This document shows, piece after piece, positions 8,983 to 16,878 of a stretch of DNA of 64,000 nucleotides. This stretch comes from Mucilaginibacter celer (GTDB taxonomy: Bacteria > Bacteroidota > Bacteroidia > Sphingobacteriales > Sphingobacteriaceae), in the NCBI RefSeq assembly GCF_003576455.2, contig NZ_CP032869.1:1984001-2048000 (forward strand). Reading direction: 5' to 3'. The translations under genes were made by a program, and so were the position numbers. Every line of letters starts with the position of its first letter. Positions within the stretch are counted from its first letter, which is position 1. The notes beneath the pieces were generated by a model. That model was not told the DNA's origin. It made no database searches and saw only the letters and a program-made list of their open reading frames with translations.

Positions 8983-9465
8983 ATGACTAACCGGCCATCT
9001 TACCTGGACTTTGACAAGTCTACATATGCCTGGAAACCGGACATCAATTACCGGGAGCACCCGGAATTGTACCGGGTGGGCAAAGGGGAACAGGGTGTTC
9101 TGATCTGCGAACCATATAAAAGTGAAATCGGGCAGTATTGGCGTTTTCTTAACGGGGAAGTCGCCGAACAGAGCAGCGAAAAAATATTCGATTTGTTCGA
9201 AACATATATAGCTAACGATGATTTTGTGGGGGCAGACATGGCACGCAAGTATTTACAGATGGGTTACACCCGTGCCCGCCGATATGCGAATTACAAAGGC
9301 GGCAAAAAATATGATGCCGGGGATGATTATGCACAAATGGAGCGGGGAACTGGAGAGCCGGAGAAAGCGGCAGCGGCAGCCATCTTTTATAAACGATGGC
9401 AAGCTGCAGAAAGCAATATGATTTACAGCAGCTTGAAAAAGAAATGGAAACATGAAAGAGGTTGA
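8983..9465 (+). CDS. DUF4385 family protein
   Basis: A 160-residue protein almost wholly composed of the DUF4385 domain: SYLDFDKSTYAWKPDI at the N-terminus, GKGEQGVLICEPYKSEIGQY near residues 35-55, and FVGADMARKYLQMGYTRARR near 85-105. Function unknown. I chose ATG 8983 (MTNRPSYLDF); ATG 8971 is possible but starts within the terminator tail. No clear Shine-Dalgarno is present. Confidence 0.85.
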   Translation: MTNRPSYLDFDKSTYAWKPDINYREHPELYRVGKGEQGVLICEPYKSEIGQYWRFLNGEVAEQSSEKIFDLFETYIANDDFVGADMARKYLQMGYTRARRYANYKGGKKYDAGDDYAQMERGTGEPEKAAAAAIFYKRWQAAESNMIYSSLKKKWKHERG

Positions 9466-9682
9466 AAAGCAGGATATACTGGAAAAGATATAAAGGTCAC
9501 CAAGTAATTGGTATGGTTGTAATAGGGCGATACTGGATATTACCGAAGTCCGGGTAGCTGACTGTGGAAAAGTCGGTCTGATCCGAAAAAACCAAACTAC
9601 GGGTACATTAAACTTCAAATTGGTAAAAATGATGTGTGGTAATCAATTTAATTTTTTATTAAATATTTTAAATAAAAAATAA
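9452..9682 (+). pseudogene. Possible remnant gene interrupted by TAA
   Basis: ATG 9452 overlaps the DUF4385 stop region and opens a frame of 13 codons, then TAA at 9491-9493. The same frame then stays open for 62 more codons and reads like protein for about 45 of them (SNWYGCNRAILDITEVRV, then DCGKVGLIRKN and GTLNFKLVK). This suggests a small gene with a nonsense codon; alternatively it is chance. The C-terminal end is AT-rich and unconvincing. I do not recognise a family. Confidence 0.3.
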
Positions 9683-9700
9683 ATAACGGAATTTAATTTG

Positions 9701-9708
9701 TACCTTGC
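9701..9708 (+). promoter_or_regulatory. Possible -7 element of csp promoter
   Basis: TACCTTGC resembles the Bacteroidota -7 consensus TAnnTTTG with one mismatch, 22 nt upstream of the cold-shock ATG in a very AT-rich leader. No clear -33 TTG is present at the expected spacing. Confidence 0.3.
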
Positions 9709-9730
9709 GCACTTATTAAAAAAGAATATA

Positions 9731-9925
9731 ATGCAAAAAGAAGGAACTGTGAAATTTTTTAATGCCACAAAAGGCTTTGGGTTTATTTCACAAAATGACA
9801 ACAGAAGTGAAATTTTCGTACACGTTACAGGTTTGATCGACGAGATCCGCGATAACGACCAGGTGGCTTACGATGTAGAAGAAGGCCGCAAAGGTCTTAA
9901 TGCGATCAATGTTAAAGTAATCTAA
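9731..9925 (+). CDS. Cold-shock domain protein
   Basis: A 64-residue CSD protein. It has the RNP1-like GTVKFFNATKGFGFI and RNP2-like EIFVHVTGL motifs of the OB fold that binds single-stranded RNA/DNA and melts RNA structure. The ATG at 9731 (MQKEGTVKFF) matches family length; an upstream in-frame start would add 11 residues not seen in relatives. An AT-rich leader precedes it and a terminator follows. Confidence 0.95.
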   Translation: MQKEGTVKFFNATKGFGFISQNDNRSEIFVHVTGLIDEIRDNDQVAYDVEEGRKGLNAINVKVI

Positions 9926-9948
9926 TCATCACAATATCAATTTCGCAG

Positions 9949-9980
9949 AAGCATCCATTGATAAAATTGGATGCTTTTTT
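9949..9980 (+). terminator. Rho-independent terminator after csp
   Basis: AAGCATCCA (9949-9957) pairs with TGGATGCTT (9968-9976) around a 10-nt loop, followed by a T run. Confidence 0.85.
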
Positions 9981-10098
9981 GTTGCTTTCTAATCTCAGTG
10001 CCAACAAATGAGGTGTGGATATATAATCAGGTTTCCCGGAATTGTTAAAGCCATCCTGAAAAAACGCACGTTGAAATGATATTAATCAAAAAACAATC

Positions 10099-10236
10099 AT
10101 GAGTAAAGATAAAGGTAGTAAAAACGTAAAAAAGGCTCCCGCAACAGGCGGTAATAAGTCGACTTCAGATTATCAGGCCGGCAAAAAATCGGCATCAAGC
10201 GATAGTGTATCAATTAATAAAAAGAAAAAAGATTGA
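10099..10236 (+). CDS. Small basic low-complexity protein
   Basis: A 45-residue protein beginning MSKDKGSKNVKKAPATGG and ending in a KKKKD tail, rich in Lys, Ser and Gly and predicted disordered. Similar short Lys-rich proteins appear to be common in Sphingobacteriaceae; function unknown. It could bind nucleic acid (inference from charge). The next gene's possible TTG start overlaps its stop. Confidence 0.55.
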   Translation: MSKDKGSKNVKKAPATGGNKSTSDYQAGKKSASSDSVSINKKKKD

Positions 10237-10265
10237 AGACAAACGGAGTTATAAACATACAGGTA

Positions 10266-10550
10266 ATGGAATACCTGTTCGATCTGCGGAATGTAGCAAT
10301 AGAACATGGTTTTAAACAAGATAAGCCATGGCAATTGAAATTGGTTAGTAAAGCCGACAAAATAGCCATTGAGAAACAATATCGTGTAAGTGTATTTGCT
10401 GAACCAGGTATTGAGCAACTTGCCCGAATGCTAAATATGGTTGAGACGGCCCTTTCGGTCCCGCTCACCGAACCTATCACTTTGAAAGCTATTCATGTTA
10501 ACGAATTACAATATCTGGTTGCATACAATCCGTTGGAGGAATGGCGTTAG
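10266..10550 (+). CDS. Hypothetical protein
   Basis: A 94-residue soluble protein (ATG 10266; an upstream TTG at 10233 would overlap the preceding stop). It has a mixed alpha/beta composition, with segments WQLKLVSKADKIAIEKQYRV and LARMLNMVETALSVPLTEP. No family is recognised. It sits alone with the small basic gene upstream. Confidence 0.5.
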   Translation: MEYLFDLRNVAIEHGFKQDKPWQLKLVSKADKIAIEKQYRVSVFAEPGIEQLARMLNMVETALSVPLTEPITLKAIHVNELQYLVAYNPLEEWR

Positions 10551-10700
10551 TAACCGATAGCCAGGTGCAGGCTAACCCAATCCTTGGTTGTTTACCGATG
10601 ATGTTTCCCCTTAATGTTAAACTAAGTGGACGATGTGCAATCTATTTACGATTAAAGCAATAGGGAGTGAGGTATTCTTAATGCCTGTAAAATAAATAGT

Positions 10701-10708
10701 TAACTTTG
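10701..10708 (+). promoter_or_regulatory. Candidate TAnnTTTG -7 element
   Basis: TAACTTTG matches the Bacteroidota sigma-A -7 consensus exactly and lies 15 nt upstream of the ATG at 10724, giving a very short leader. No good -33 TTG is seen. Confidence 0.4.
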
Positions 10709-10723
10709 AATTCTTGACATATT

Positions 10724-10870
10724 ATGAACAAAGAGAACTCATTTAAAACCGTAGACTATATCTACATTATACTCGCTATCAGCACAATTGTTTTTTTTGC
10801 ATTTATGGCCATCCGATCAACTTATGCCATTAAAGTTGCTGATGGTTCCGGTAAAATAAGCTCCCGCTAA
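10724..10870 (+). CDS. Small single-pass membrane protein
   Basis: A 48-residue protein with one transmembrane helix (YIYIILAISTIVFFAFMAI), a charged N-terminus and a short hydrophilic C-terminal tail. No family is recognised. An exact TAnnTTTG element just upstream supports transcription. Confidence 0.5.
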   Translation: MNKENSFKTVDYIYIILAISTIVFFAFMAIRSTYAIKVADGSGKISSR

Positions 10871-11039
10871 ACCTGCGATAAACTCTAAATCGGCGATCTG
10901 TCTGTTTGGTTCATAATGATTTTAGACCGAAGGGTTTTACTTAATTTATAAGAGAAAATATTATTTACTAATATTTTAGGCTACCTGGCTAAAACTAAAC
11001 AGGCTGCATATTGTAGTAGCTGTAAACATTTACAGCAGC

Positions 11040-11375
11040 ATGAAACCGCTATTTTTTCAACTCGAACAAGGTTACCCATTAATGGTGATCCCGGATACAG
11101 CTGCCCATTTGAATGGCCGTACGATAATTACCCATACGTACAGTATTTTTCTCGATATCTGTGCTGGTAACCCTTTAATAAGCAGGAGTAAGGAGAGCAT
11201 CCTGCACCTGGAAAGAATTAACGATCCCGAGTATTTCGGTTTTATCACATTTGAATTACCTGGAAAACTCTTCACTTATACTGCAGATGGACAGCGGGAA
11301 TTAAATCATGATGAAGTGCAGGAAGTGATTGAACACCTGAGCAATATCCGCGACAATCCCGCGCTCTGGAACTAA
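11040..11375 (+). CDS. Hypothetical protein
   Basis: A 111-residue soluble protein without signal peptide or membrane segment. The C-terminal third (GKLFTYTADGQRELNHDEVQ) looks like a strand-helix unit. Family not recognised. It precedes the FAD/NAD-binding operon by 63 nt and could be its first gene. Confidence 0.5.
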   Translation: MKPLFFQLEQGYPLMVIPDTAAHLNGRTIITHTYSIFLDICAGNPLISRSKESILHLERINDPEYFGFITFELPGKLFTYTADGQRELNHDEVQEVIEHLSNIRDNPALWN

Positions 11376-11438
11376 ATAAAAGATAATTAGCCGCCGCGAT
11401 TAATATTAGCATTTATTTAATCCCCAAGTCTTAATAAA

Positions 11439-13145
11439 TTGAAAGATAAAAAACGCATAGCCATACTGGGCGGGGGCCCAAGCGGGCTATTCATGTTCAA
11501 GCGATTGGTAAACACAGGAAACACAGATCTGAGTATTACCATTTTCGAGCGTAAAAATAAATTAGGATCGGGCATGCCTTATAGTGCTGAAGGTGCCAAT
11601 GATGAGCATATTACCAATGTGTCGGGTAATGAGATCCCTCCCCTGGTTACTTCTCTGAATGACTGGGTTAAAACCATTTCTAAAGATACACTGGATAAAT
11701 ACCATATAGATGCCGCCCGCTTTAACGAGTACAAAGTGCTGCCGCGTTTGTTGTTTGGTCAATATCTCACCGCGCAATTCGACCTGCTGCAAAAACAAGC
11801 CCGGGAAACAGGTGTCACTTATCATGTGCGTTACAATACCACCGTGTCAGATATTATTGATCGGCCTGAAAAAAGTTCGGTAATTATAGAAACCGAAGAT
11901 GGCGAACAATCCGAATTTGATCACGTGATCATTTGCACCGGTCATAACTGGCCGAGAAAGCATGAGGGAAGTGTCCCCAATTATTTTGATTCGCCGTATC
12001 CGCCGGTGAAACTCGCCCTAAAGCTTAACCACCCGGTTGCCATTAAAGGTTCATCACTCACCGCGGTTGATGCTATCCGGACACTTGCCCGATATAACGG
12101 TACTTTTGATAAAGACAAAAACGGCAAGCTTTTTTATACACCGTTCGCCTCACATCCAGATTTTAAAATGGTGATGCATACCCGGAATGGCATGCTGCCG
12201 GCGGTACGTTTTCATTTGGAAGATTCTCATTTATTAAATGATAGCCTGCTGAGCAAAGACGAGATCAAAGATCATATTAAAGCTAACGATGGATTTTTGT
12301 CGCTGGATTATATTTTTGAAAGGGATTTTAAATTGCCGATCCAGGAAAAGGAACCGGAGTTTTACGAAAAGATCAAAGATATGCGCCTTGAAGAATTTGT
12401 GGATAACATGATGGCTTTGCGCGAGGAACTTGACCCTTTCCTTTTATTAAAGGCCGAATATGCCGAAGCTGAGCGATCGATCAAACATAAAAAATCAATC
12501 TATTGGAAGGAAATGCTGGGCGTTTTAAGTTTTGCTTTAAACTATCCCGCCAAACATCTTTCTGCCGAGGATATGCAGCGATTACAGCATTCGCTTACGC
12601 CGCTGATTTCTATCGTGATCGCTTATATCCCTCAAAGTTCCAGCGAGGAATTACTGGCGCTACACCAGGCAGGTGTGTTGGAGTTGATCCCGGTAGGTGA
12701 GGAAAGCATGGTAGAACCACATGAGGGCGGCGGCGCCATTTATAATTATACGGATGAGCATAAAAACGAGCAAAGTGTACATTATCAAACTTATATAGAT
12801 TGCATAGGCCAACCGCATTTAGCATTTGAAGACCTGCCGTTTAAGAGCCTGATTGAAAAACGAACTGTTACACCAGCCAAACTCAAATTCCAGTCCGCAG
12901 ATGAAGGACTTAAAGCGATGAACTCCGGTAAGCCGGTCTCGAAGGATGAACAGGGAGATTACTATTTAAAAGTTGCCGGCATAACTATCAATGATAATTT
13001 CCAGGTAATGGATGCATATGGGTCTTTTAATGAACGGATCTACATGATGGCGGTGCCTTATATCGGAGGGTATAACCCAGATTATTCCGGTCTTGATTTT
13101 AGTGAAGAGGTATCTGGTATCATTATTGAAAGATTAATGGTATGA
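11439..13145 (+). CDS. FAD/NAD(P)-binding protein (pyridine-redox type, HpyO-like)
   Basis: A 568-residue flavoprotein starting at TTG 11439. The N-terminal dinucleotide motif GGGPSGLFMFKRLV (residues 8-21) and FERKNKLGSGMPY that follows, plus the mid-chain FDHVIICTGHNWP, fit the FAD-NAD(P)-binding family PF13454. The substrate is unknown. It shares an ATGA overlap with DUF1543, which in turn overlaps an HD hydrolase, so the three are translationally coupled. Confidence 0.82.
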   Translation: MKDKKRIAILGGGPSGLFMFKRLVNTGNTDLSITIFERKNKLGSGMPYSAEGANDEHITNVSGNEIPPLVTSLNDWVKTISKDTLDKYHIDAARFNEYKVLPRLLFGQYLTAQFDLLQKQARETGVTYHVRYNTTVSDIIDRPEKSSVIIETEDGEQSEFDHVIICTGHNWPRKHEGSVPNYFDSPYPPVKLALKLNHPVAIKGSSLTAVDAIRTLARYNGTFDKDKNGKLFYTPFASHPDFKMVMHTRNGMLPAVRFHLEDSHLLNDSLLSKDEIKDHIKANDGFLSLDYIFERDFKLPIQEKEPEFYEKIKDMRLEEFVDNMMALREELDPFLLLKAEYAEAERSIKHKKSIYWKEMLGVLSFALNYPAKHLSAEDMQRLQHSLTPLISIVIAYIPQSSSEELLALHQAGVLELIPVGEESMVEPHEGGGAIYNYTDEHKNEQSVHYQTYIDCIGQPHLAFEDLPFKSLIEKRTVTPAKLKFQSADEGLKAMNSGKPVSKDEQGDYYLKVAGITINDNFQVMDAYGSFNERIYMMAVPYIGGYNPDYSGLDFSEEVSGIIIERLMV

Positions 13146-13699
13146 AGTTATACCTTTTACTGTTAGGAGCCGAAGCGCCTGGCAGGGTAGTTGAACAACA
13201 TGATTATTTTTTTGGCATTGCCGAAAGCTTGCCCGACTTAGTGCCTGAAGTCCGGGTGTTCTGGCCGGAGTCCGGTGGTAGCCTGCACATTGACGACTGG
13301 CGGGAAGTAACTAAGGTTGATGGTTTTGCAGTGCAGGTTTTTCCTTTAAATGGTGAAAGTCCTGTATCCGCTAACAAACTATTCTTTTTAAATCTTGGCG
13401 GCTACACTACAGGAAAGCTGGAAGAACAGCACTACACAGTGCTCACGGTACAAAATAGCCGTCAAGCTGCTATTCAATTCGCAAAAAAAAGCCTGTTTTT
13501 TAAAACCAACTCGTTAAAGGGCATAGCTACAGCCCATATTGATGAAAAATACGGGGTTGATGTGGATAGTGTTCACAATATCCAGGATTTACTTTCGCCG
13601 GCCCTGAAAGCCAAGTACCACATCGTTTTGGGCGATGGAAGCAATATGCCAGAGGATGAGATCCATTTAGGATATTTTAAACTGGATAAGCTTAAATGA
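13142..13699 (+). CDS. DUF1543 domain protein
   Basis: A 185-residue protein. The N-terminal LYLLLLGAEAPGRVVEQHDY and the following YFFGIAESLPDLVP segment match DUF1543, a domain of unknown function often present twice; the second copy-like segment starts near LFFLNLGGYTTGKLEEQHY. It is coupled to both neighbours by ATGA overlaps. Confidence 0.8.
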   Translation: MKLYLLLLGAEAPGRVVEQHDYFFGIAESLPDLVPEVRVFWPESGGSLHIDDWREVTKVDGFAVQVFPLNGESPVSANKLFFLNLGGYTTGKLEEQHYTVLTVQNSRQAAIQFAKKSLFFKTNSLKGIATAHIDEKYGVDVDSVHNIQDLLSPALKAKYHIVLGDGSNMPEDEIHLGYFKLDKLK

Positions 13700-14253
13700 A
13701 CCGTAGGGATAAATTACTCGACTGGATAAAACAGCGGCACAAAGGTCAGCTGATCAGGTATACCGCCGAGCCTTACATCAATCATCTTATTGCTGTTGCC
13801 GGGTTAGCCTGCTTAGTCCCATTGGGTTACGAAACAGGCCTTTGTCACGATCTTTTTGAAGATACCGAAACCACCGGGGCAGAACTTCTTTCGGCATTAA
13901 TCGGTTTTGGTTATACAGACCAGGAAGCGCACCTGATTCTAAATTGTACTGTAGAACTGACAGACGTGTTCACGAAGAAAAATTATCCCGAATTAAAAAA
14001 GAAGGATAGGAAAGCGAGGGAGGCTGTACGCTTAGCCGCCATTAGCTCCGCTGCACAAACCGTTAAATATGCTGATCTGATCTACAATATTGGTTGGGTA
14101 CTAAGGTACGATCTTAAACACGCTTTGAAATATCTGTCGGAAAAGCGTTTGCTTTTAGCTATTATGAAGAGTGGCGAGTCAAACCTCCGCTTGAAGGCGA
14201 TGAGCTTGATCGATGATTCTCTTTCCAAATTAACATCAAATAGTAATCAGTGA
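13696..14253 (+). CDS. HD-domain hydrolase, RelA/SpoT (Mesh1)-like
   Basis: A 185-residue HD phosphohydrolase. Metal/catalytic residues occur in the SpoT-like order: H30 in EPYINHLIAVA, H51-D52 and E55-D56 in GLCHDLFEDTET, and D127 in VKYADLIYNI. The pattern matches the (p)ppGpp 3'-pyrophosphohydrolase domain without synthetase or regulatory domains, as in Mesh1-type small hydrolases. Activity on ppGpp is inferred, not shown. It is the last gene of the coupled trio. Confidence 0.7.
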   Translation: MNRRDKLLDWIKQRHKGQLIRYTAEPYINHLIAVAGLACLVPLGYETGLCHDLFEDTETTGAELLSALIGFGYTDQEAHLILNCTVELTDVFTKKNYPELKKKDRKAREAVRLAAISSAAQTVKYADLIYNIGWVLRYDLKHALKYLSEKRLLLAIMKSGESNLRLKAMSLIDDSLSKLTSNSNQ

Positions 14254-14263
14254 TAGTCAAATT

Positions 14264-14716
14264 TTATTTTCTCTTATAGCGAACCGCTTTTAACTTATGA
14301 TTTTCACCCGCTGCATCAATAGAGTGGGTACAGGTAATATCGTCTTCATCTTCAGCCAGATCTGATAACTGTTGGTAGAATTTATGCAGATGGTCCAGTT
14401 CTTTTTCAGTCAGGTCCTCAATATCAACCATCCTGTTGCTGGCCCCTTCGTGTGCCGCCAAAAGTTCGTTTAGCTTCAGGTGAATGGCTTTTGAATCTTT
14501 ATTCTGGGATTTTTGGATCAGGAACACCATCAAAAACGTGATTATCGTAGTGCCTGTATTAATGATCAATTGCCAGGTATCTGAATATTTAGCCAAAGGC
14601 CCGGTTAACAGCCAGATCACAATAGCGGCAATTGCGATAACAAAAGCCGCAGAACTACCGGTAGCTGCCGTAGCCCAATTTGAAAAACGCTCGAAAAAAT
14701 TCTTTTTCTGTTTCAT
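14264..14716 (-). CDS. Low-affinity iron permease family membrane protein
   Basis: A 150-residue protein with two membrane helices near residues 18-40 and 45-70 (FVIAIAAIVIWLLTG; GTTIITFLMVFLIQKSQNKD). The QNKDSKAIHLKLNEL segment and the helical cytoplasmic tail are typical of PF04120. The name derives from fungal homologues; transport in bacteria is uncertain. It converges with the HD hydrolase 10 nt away. Confidence 0.82.
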   Translation of the reverse strand: MKQKKNFFERFSNWATAATGSSAAFVIAIAAIVIWLLTGPLAKYSDTWQLIINTGTTIITFLMVFLIQKSQNKDSKAIHLKLNELLAAHEGASNRMVDIEDLTEKELDHLHKFYQQLSDLAEDEDDITCTHSIDAAGENHKLKAVRYKRK

Positions 14717-14840
14717 TGTAGGAGGTGTATGGCAACAAAGGAATAAAAGATGTATTTGTTTGAAAATTAATTAATTATTAATACAAAACAATATCGGGCT
14801 TTAACAACTTGTTGGTATGAACATTTTAACAACAGTAAAC

Positions 14841-14996
14841 ATGAACTCTATACTTTACATCATCGCCGTTATCTTGATAATTGGCTGGGCCATTGGCACA
14901 TTCGCTTATGCTGCAGGTAGCTTAATTCACATCTTATTGGTTATCGCCGTTATCGCTGTGCTCCTGGGCGTAATCAGGGGAAGATCGGCGGTTTAG
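14841..14996 (+). CDS. lmo0937-family small membrane protein
   Basis: A 51-residue protein made of two hydrophobic helices: ILYIIAVILIIGWAIGTF and IHILLVIAVIAVLLGVIRG, with a basic end. This is the standard composition and length of the lmo0937 family of small membrane proteins of unknown role. Confidence 0.78.
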   Translation: MNSILYIIAVILIIGWAIGTFAYAAGSLIHILLVIAVIAVLLGVIRGRSAV

Positions 14997-15041
14997 GCGA
15001 GTATGCTCCCGGCAAATAAAGTTTAATCTACTAATCTATTT

Positions 15042-15707
15042 ATGAAAGCACTAATCATTAATTGTACGCTTAAGCGCAGCCCCGATTTTTCTAATACTGG
15101 TGCGCTGGCGGAGAAGGCTGCAGGACAATTGGAAGAACAAGGTTTTGAAACTGAGATCATCCGACTGAACGACTACAAGGTTTTGACTGGTAATTCTTCG
15201 GATGAAGGAGAGGGCGACCAATGGCCATTGATATTGGAAAAAATCAAAGCCTGCCACATCTTTATTATTGCTACCCCTATATGGATGGGGAATTTGGCAT
15301 CTACATCGCAAAAAGTAATTGAACGGCTTGACGCAATCTTCCGGGATGAAGAATTAAGCAGCAAAGAAAATGGCCAGTATATGCCTTATAACAAAGTAGG
15401 GGGCTGTTTGGTAACCGGTAATGAAGATGGCGCGCACAGCTGTGCCGCACAGGTGCTTTGGGCACTGCAGGAAGTGGGCTTTACTATTCCTCCAAATGTG
15501 AATGCGTATTGGGTTGGAATGGCCGGCGGCGAAAAAGATTACGTTGAGGGCGGTGGGGAGCGTTATTTGTACACCAACAAAACGCTTCGGTACATGACCG
15601 CCAACCTGGCCTGGTTTGCCAAATTACTTGCCGCTAATCCAATAGGTACCAACCTATTGGAGGAGGATAAAAAAGCAGAAGGAGAAAGCGACAAAGAGAA
15701 TGACTAA
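15042..15707 (+). CDS. Flavodoxin-fold NAD(P)H-dependent oxidoreductase
   Basis: A 221-residue FMN reductase-like protein (PF03358). The N-terminal INCTLKRSPDFSNTGALAE is the FMN phosphate-binding loop, and ATPIWMGNLASTSQKVIERL near residues 78-97 binds the isoalloxazine. It ends in an acidic-lysine tail. These enzymes reduce FMN, quinones or azo compounds. The closest type is the WrbA/NADPH-FMN reductase group; the substrate is unknown. Confidence 0.82.
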   Translation: MKALIINCTLKRSPDFSNTGALAEKAAGQLEEQGFETEIIRLNDYKVLTGNSSDEGEGDQWPLILEKIKACHIFIIATPIWMGNLASTSQKVIERLDAIFRDEELSSKENGQYMPYNKVGGCLVTGNEDGAHSCAAQVLWALQEVGFTIPPNVNAYWVGMAGGEKDYVEGGGERYLYTNKTLRYMTANLAWFAKLLAANPIGTNLLEEDKKAEGESDKEND

Positions 15708-15768
15708 TAGCCAAAAAAATGATCAATAGCTACGAGTTACAGAAGGGATCTTTTAACGGTCTTTTTTC

Positions 15769-15793
15769 TTATTGTGTATTTATTACACAATAA
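15769..15793. repeat. Perfect 10-bp inverted repeat
   Basis: TTATTGTGTA and TACACAATAA are separated by TTTAT, 58 nt upstream of the GTG at 15851. The dyad is AT-rich, so it may be a weak bidirectional terminator for the oxidoreductase or an operator for the next gene, which encodes a small DNA-binding-like protein. Confidence 0.5.
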
Positions 15794-15850
15794 AAGCAAC
15801 CTTCTGGTTTTAAGCACGTAATAGGCTTAAAATCAAAAGGGAAGAAGTAG

Positions 15851-16120
15851 GTGTCAGAAAAGCGTTTAAGCTCAAAAATTGAATTATTGAAGAAGCAGGT
15901 ATATATTAAAGCAGGGCTGAAATCGGTTGGTAGGGCAGATATAGCATCACTAACTGGTCAAATTAAAAAGGAAACAAATCTTGATTTGAGCCAGCTTACG
16001 GTCAGCAGGTTGTTTGGCCTTACAGAGAGCAAATTCGGGCCATCCTTATTTACTCTACATGTATTGTCGGTTTACTGTGGATGTGAGAGTTGGGATAATT
16101 TTGTACAGGCAAATACTTAA
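15851..16120 (+). CDS. Small HTH-like protein, Bacteroidota type
   Basis: An 89-residue protein starting at GTG. The C-terminal half (LSQLTVSRLFGLTESKFGPS followed by LFTLHVLSVYCGCESWDNF) matches a motif widespread at the N-termini of Bacteroidota sensory proteins, where it resembles a DNA-binding HTH. The protein could bind the inverted repeat in its own leader (inference). Function is otherwise unknown. Confidence 0.55.
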   Translation: MSEKRLSSKIELLKKQVYIKAGLKSVGRADIASLTGQIKKETNLDLSQLTVSRLFGLTESKFGPSLFTLHVLSVYCGCESWDNFVQANT

Positions 16121-16273
16121 AATACTAGCTTTAAAAGCTGCAATTTGATTCATAGCCTCGTTCGGCAAAATTTCTTTGTTATCCTGATTTACCTTGAATT
16201 ACTGGTTTATAGGTATAATCACTCCTTTTTAGATTATATCCAACCATTTATATAAATCATTGTTAACCTCATC

Positions 16274-16657
16274 ATGCAACAGGAAAATATCAAAACAAGG
16301 TACAACGATACGGAATTAAACGAGTTTAAAATATTGATCAAAGATAAGATCAATATCGCGCGCGAAGAACTGCAAGATCTGGTTGGGACGCTAAGTGCAT
16401 CCAACTCCAATGGCGACGACGCTGCAATTGCAGGCAAAACGCTGGAGGACGGTTCGGCTACTTTCGAGAAGGAACAAATTAACCAGTTGGCCGGTCGACA
16501 GAAAAAGTTTATCGAACAGTTGGAAGCTGCGTTGATGCGTATCGAAAACAAAACCTATGGCATTTGCCGTTCTACCGGTAAACTGATCCAAAAGGAGCGC
16601 CTGCGCGCGGTGCCGCACACCACCCAAAGTATGGAAGCCAAACTTAAACAGGCATGA
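16274..16657 (+). CDS. DksA/TraR-family protein with degenerate zinc finger
   Basis: A 127-residue DksA-like protein: a long coiled-coil at residues 8-85, then YGICRSTGKLIQKERLRAVP near 96-115. The position equals the C4 zinc finger of DksA, but only the first Cys remains; Thr, Pro and others replace the rest, so zinc binding is unlikely. DksA acts in the RNA polymerase secondary channel with ppGpp; these Bacteroidota variants keep the GxxIxxxRLRAVP core. It is coupled by ATGA to the next gene. Confidence 0.8.
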   Translation: MQQENIKTRYNDTELNEFKILIKDKINIAREELQDLVGTLSASNSNGDDAAIAGKTLEDGSATFEKEQINQLAGRQKKFIEQLEAALMRIENKTYGICRSTGKLIQKERLRAVPHTTQSMEAKLKQA

Positions 16658-16878
16658 GTTCGGCATTTGTAAAAGAAGGAGAGGCGCGGCATCTCAAGGA
16701 TGTCGCGCCTAATCTTGGCGCATTACTGCTCTTTTTGCGGATAGAGAATAATGGTACAGTGATTAGCGATGAAAAGATTTATTATAGTGAAAAGTACGGC
16801 CGTGATATTTATGAAATGAGCGACGGTCTGGTTTATGCGCTGGATGATGAGAATCACTGGTATATTATCCTGGACTGA
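16654..16878 (+). CDS. Small hypothetical protein coupled to DksA-like gene
   Basis: A 74-residue protein with a helix (LKDVAPNLGALLLFLRIEN) and beta-rich tail (EMSDGLVYALDDENHWYIIL). It overlaps the DksA-like stop by ATGA and its own TGA overlaps the next ATG. Homologous-looking proteins may occur in other Bacteroidota; role unknown. Confidence 0.6.
   Translation: MSSAFVKEGEARHLKDVAPNLGALLLFLRIENNGTVISDEKIYYSEKYGRDIYEMSDGLVYALDDENHWYIILD

Noticed and set aside
11072..11275. A 67-codon minus-strand frame over the hypothetical gene at 11040
   Set aside because: It is an antisense shadow of the plus-strand gene with no start signal or recognisable motif.
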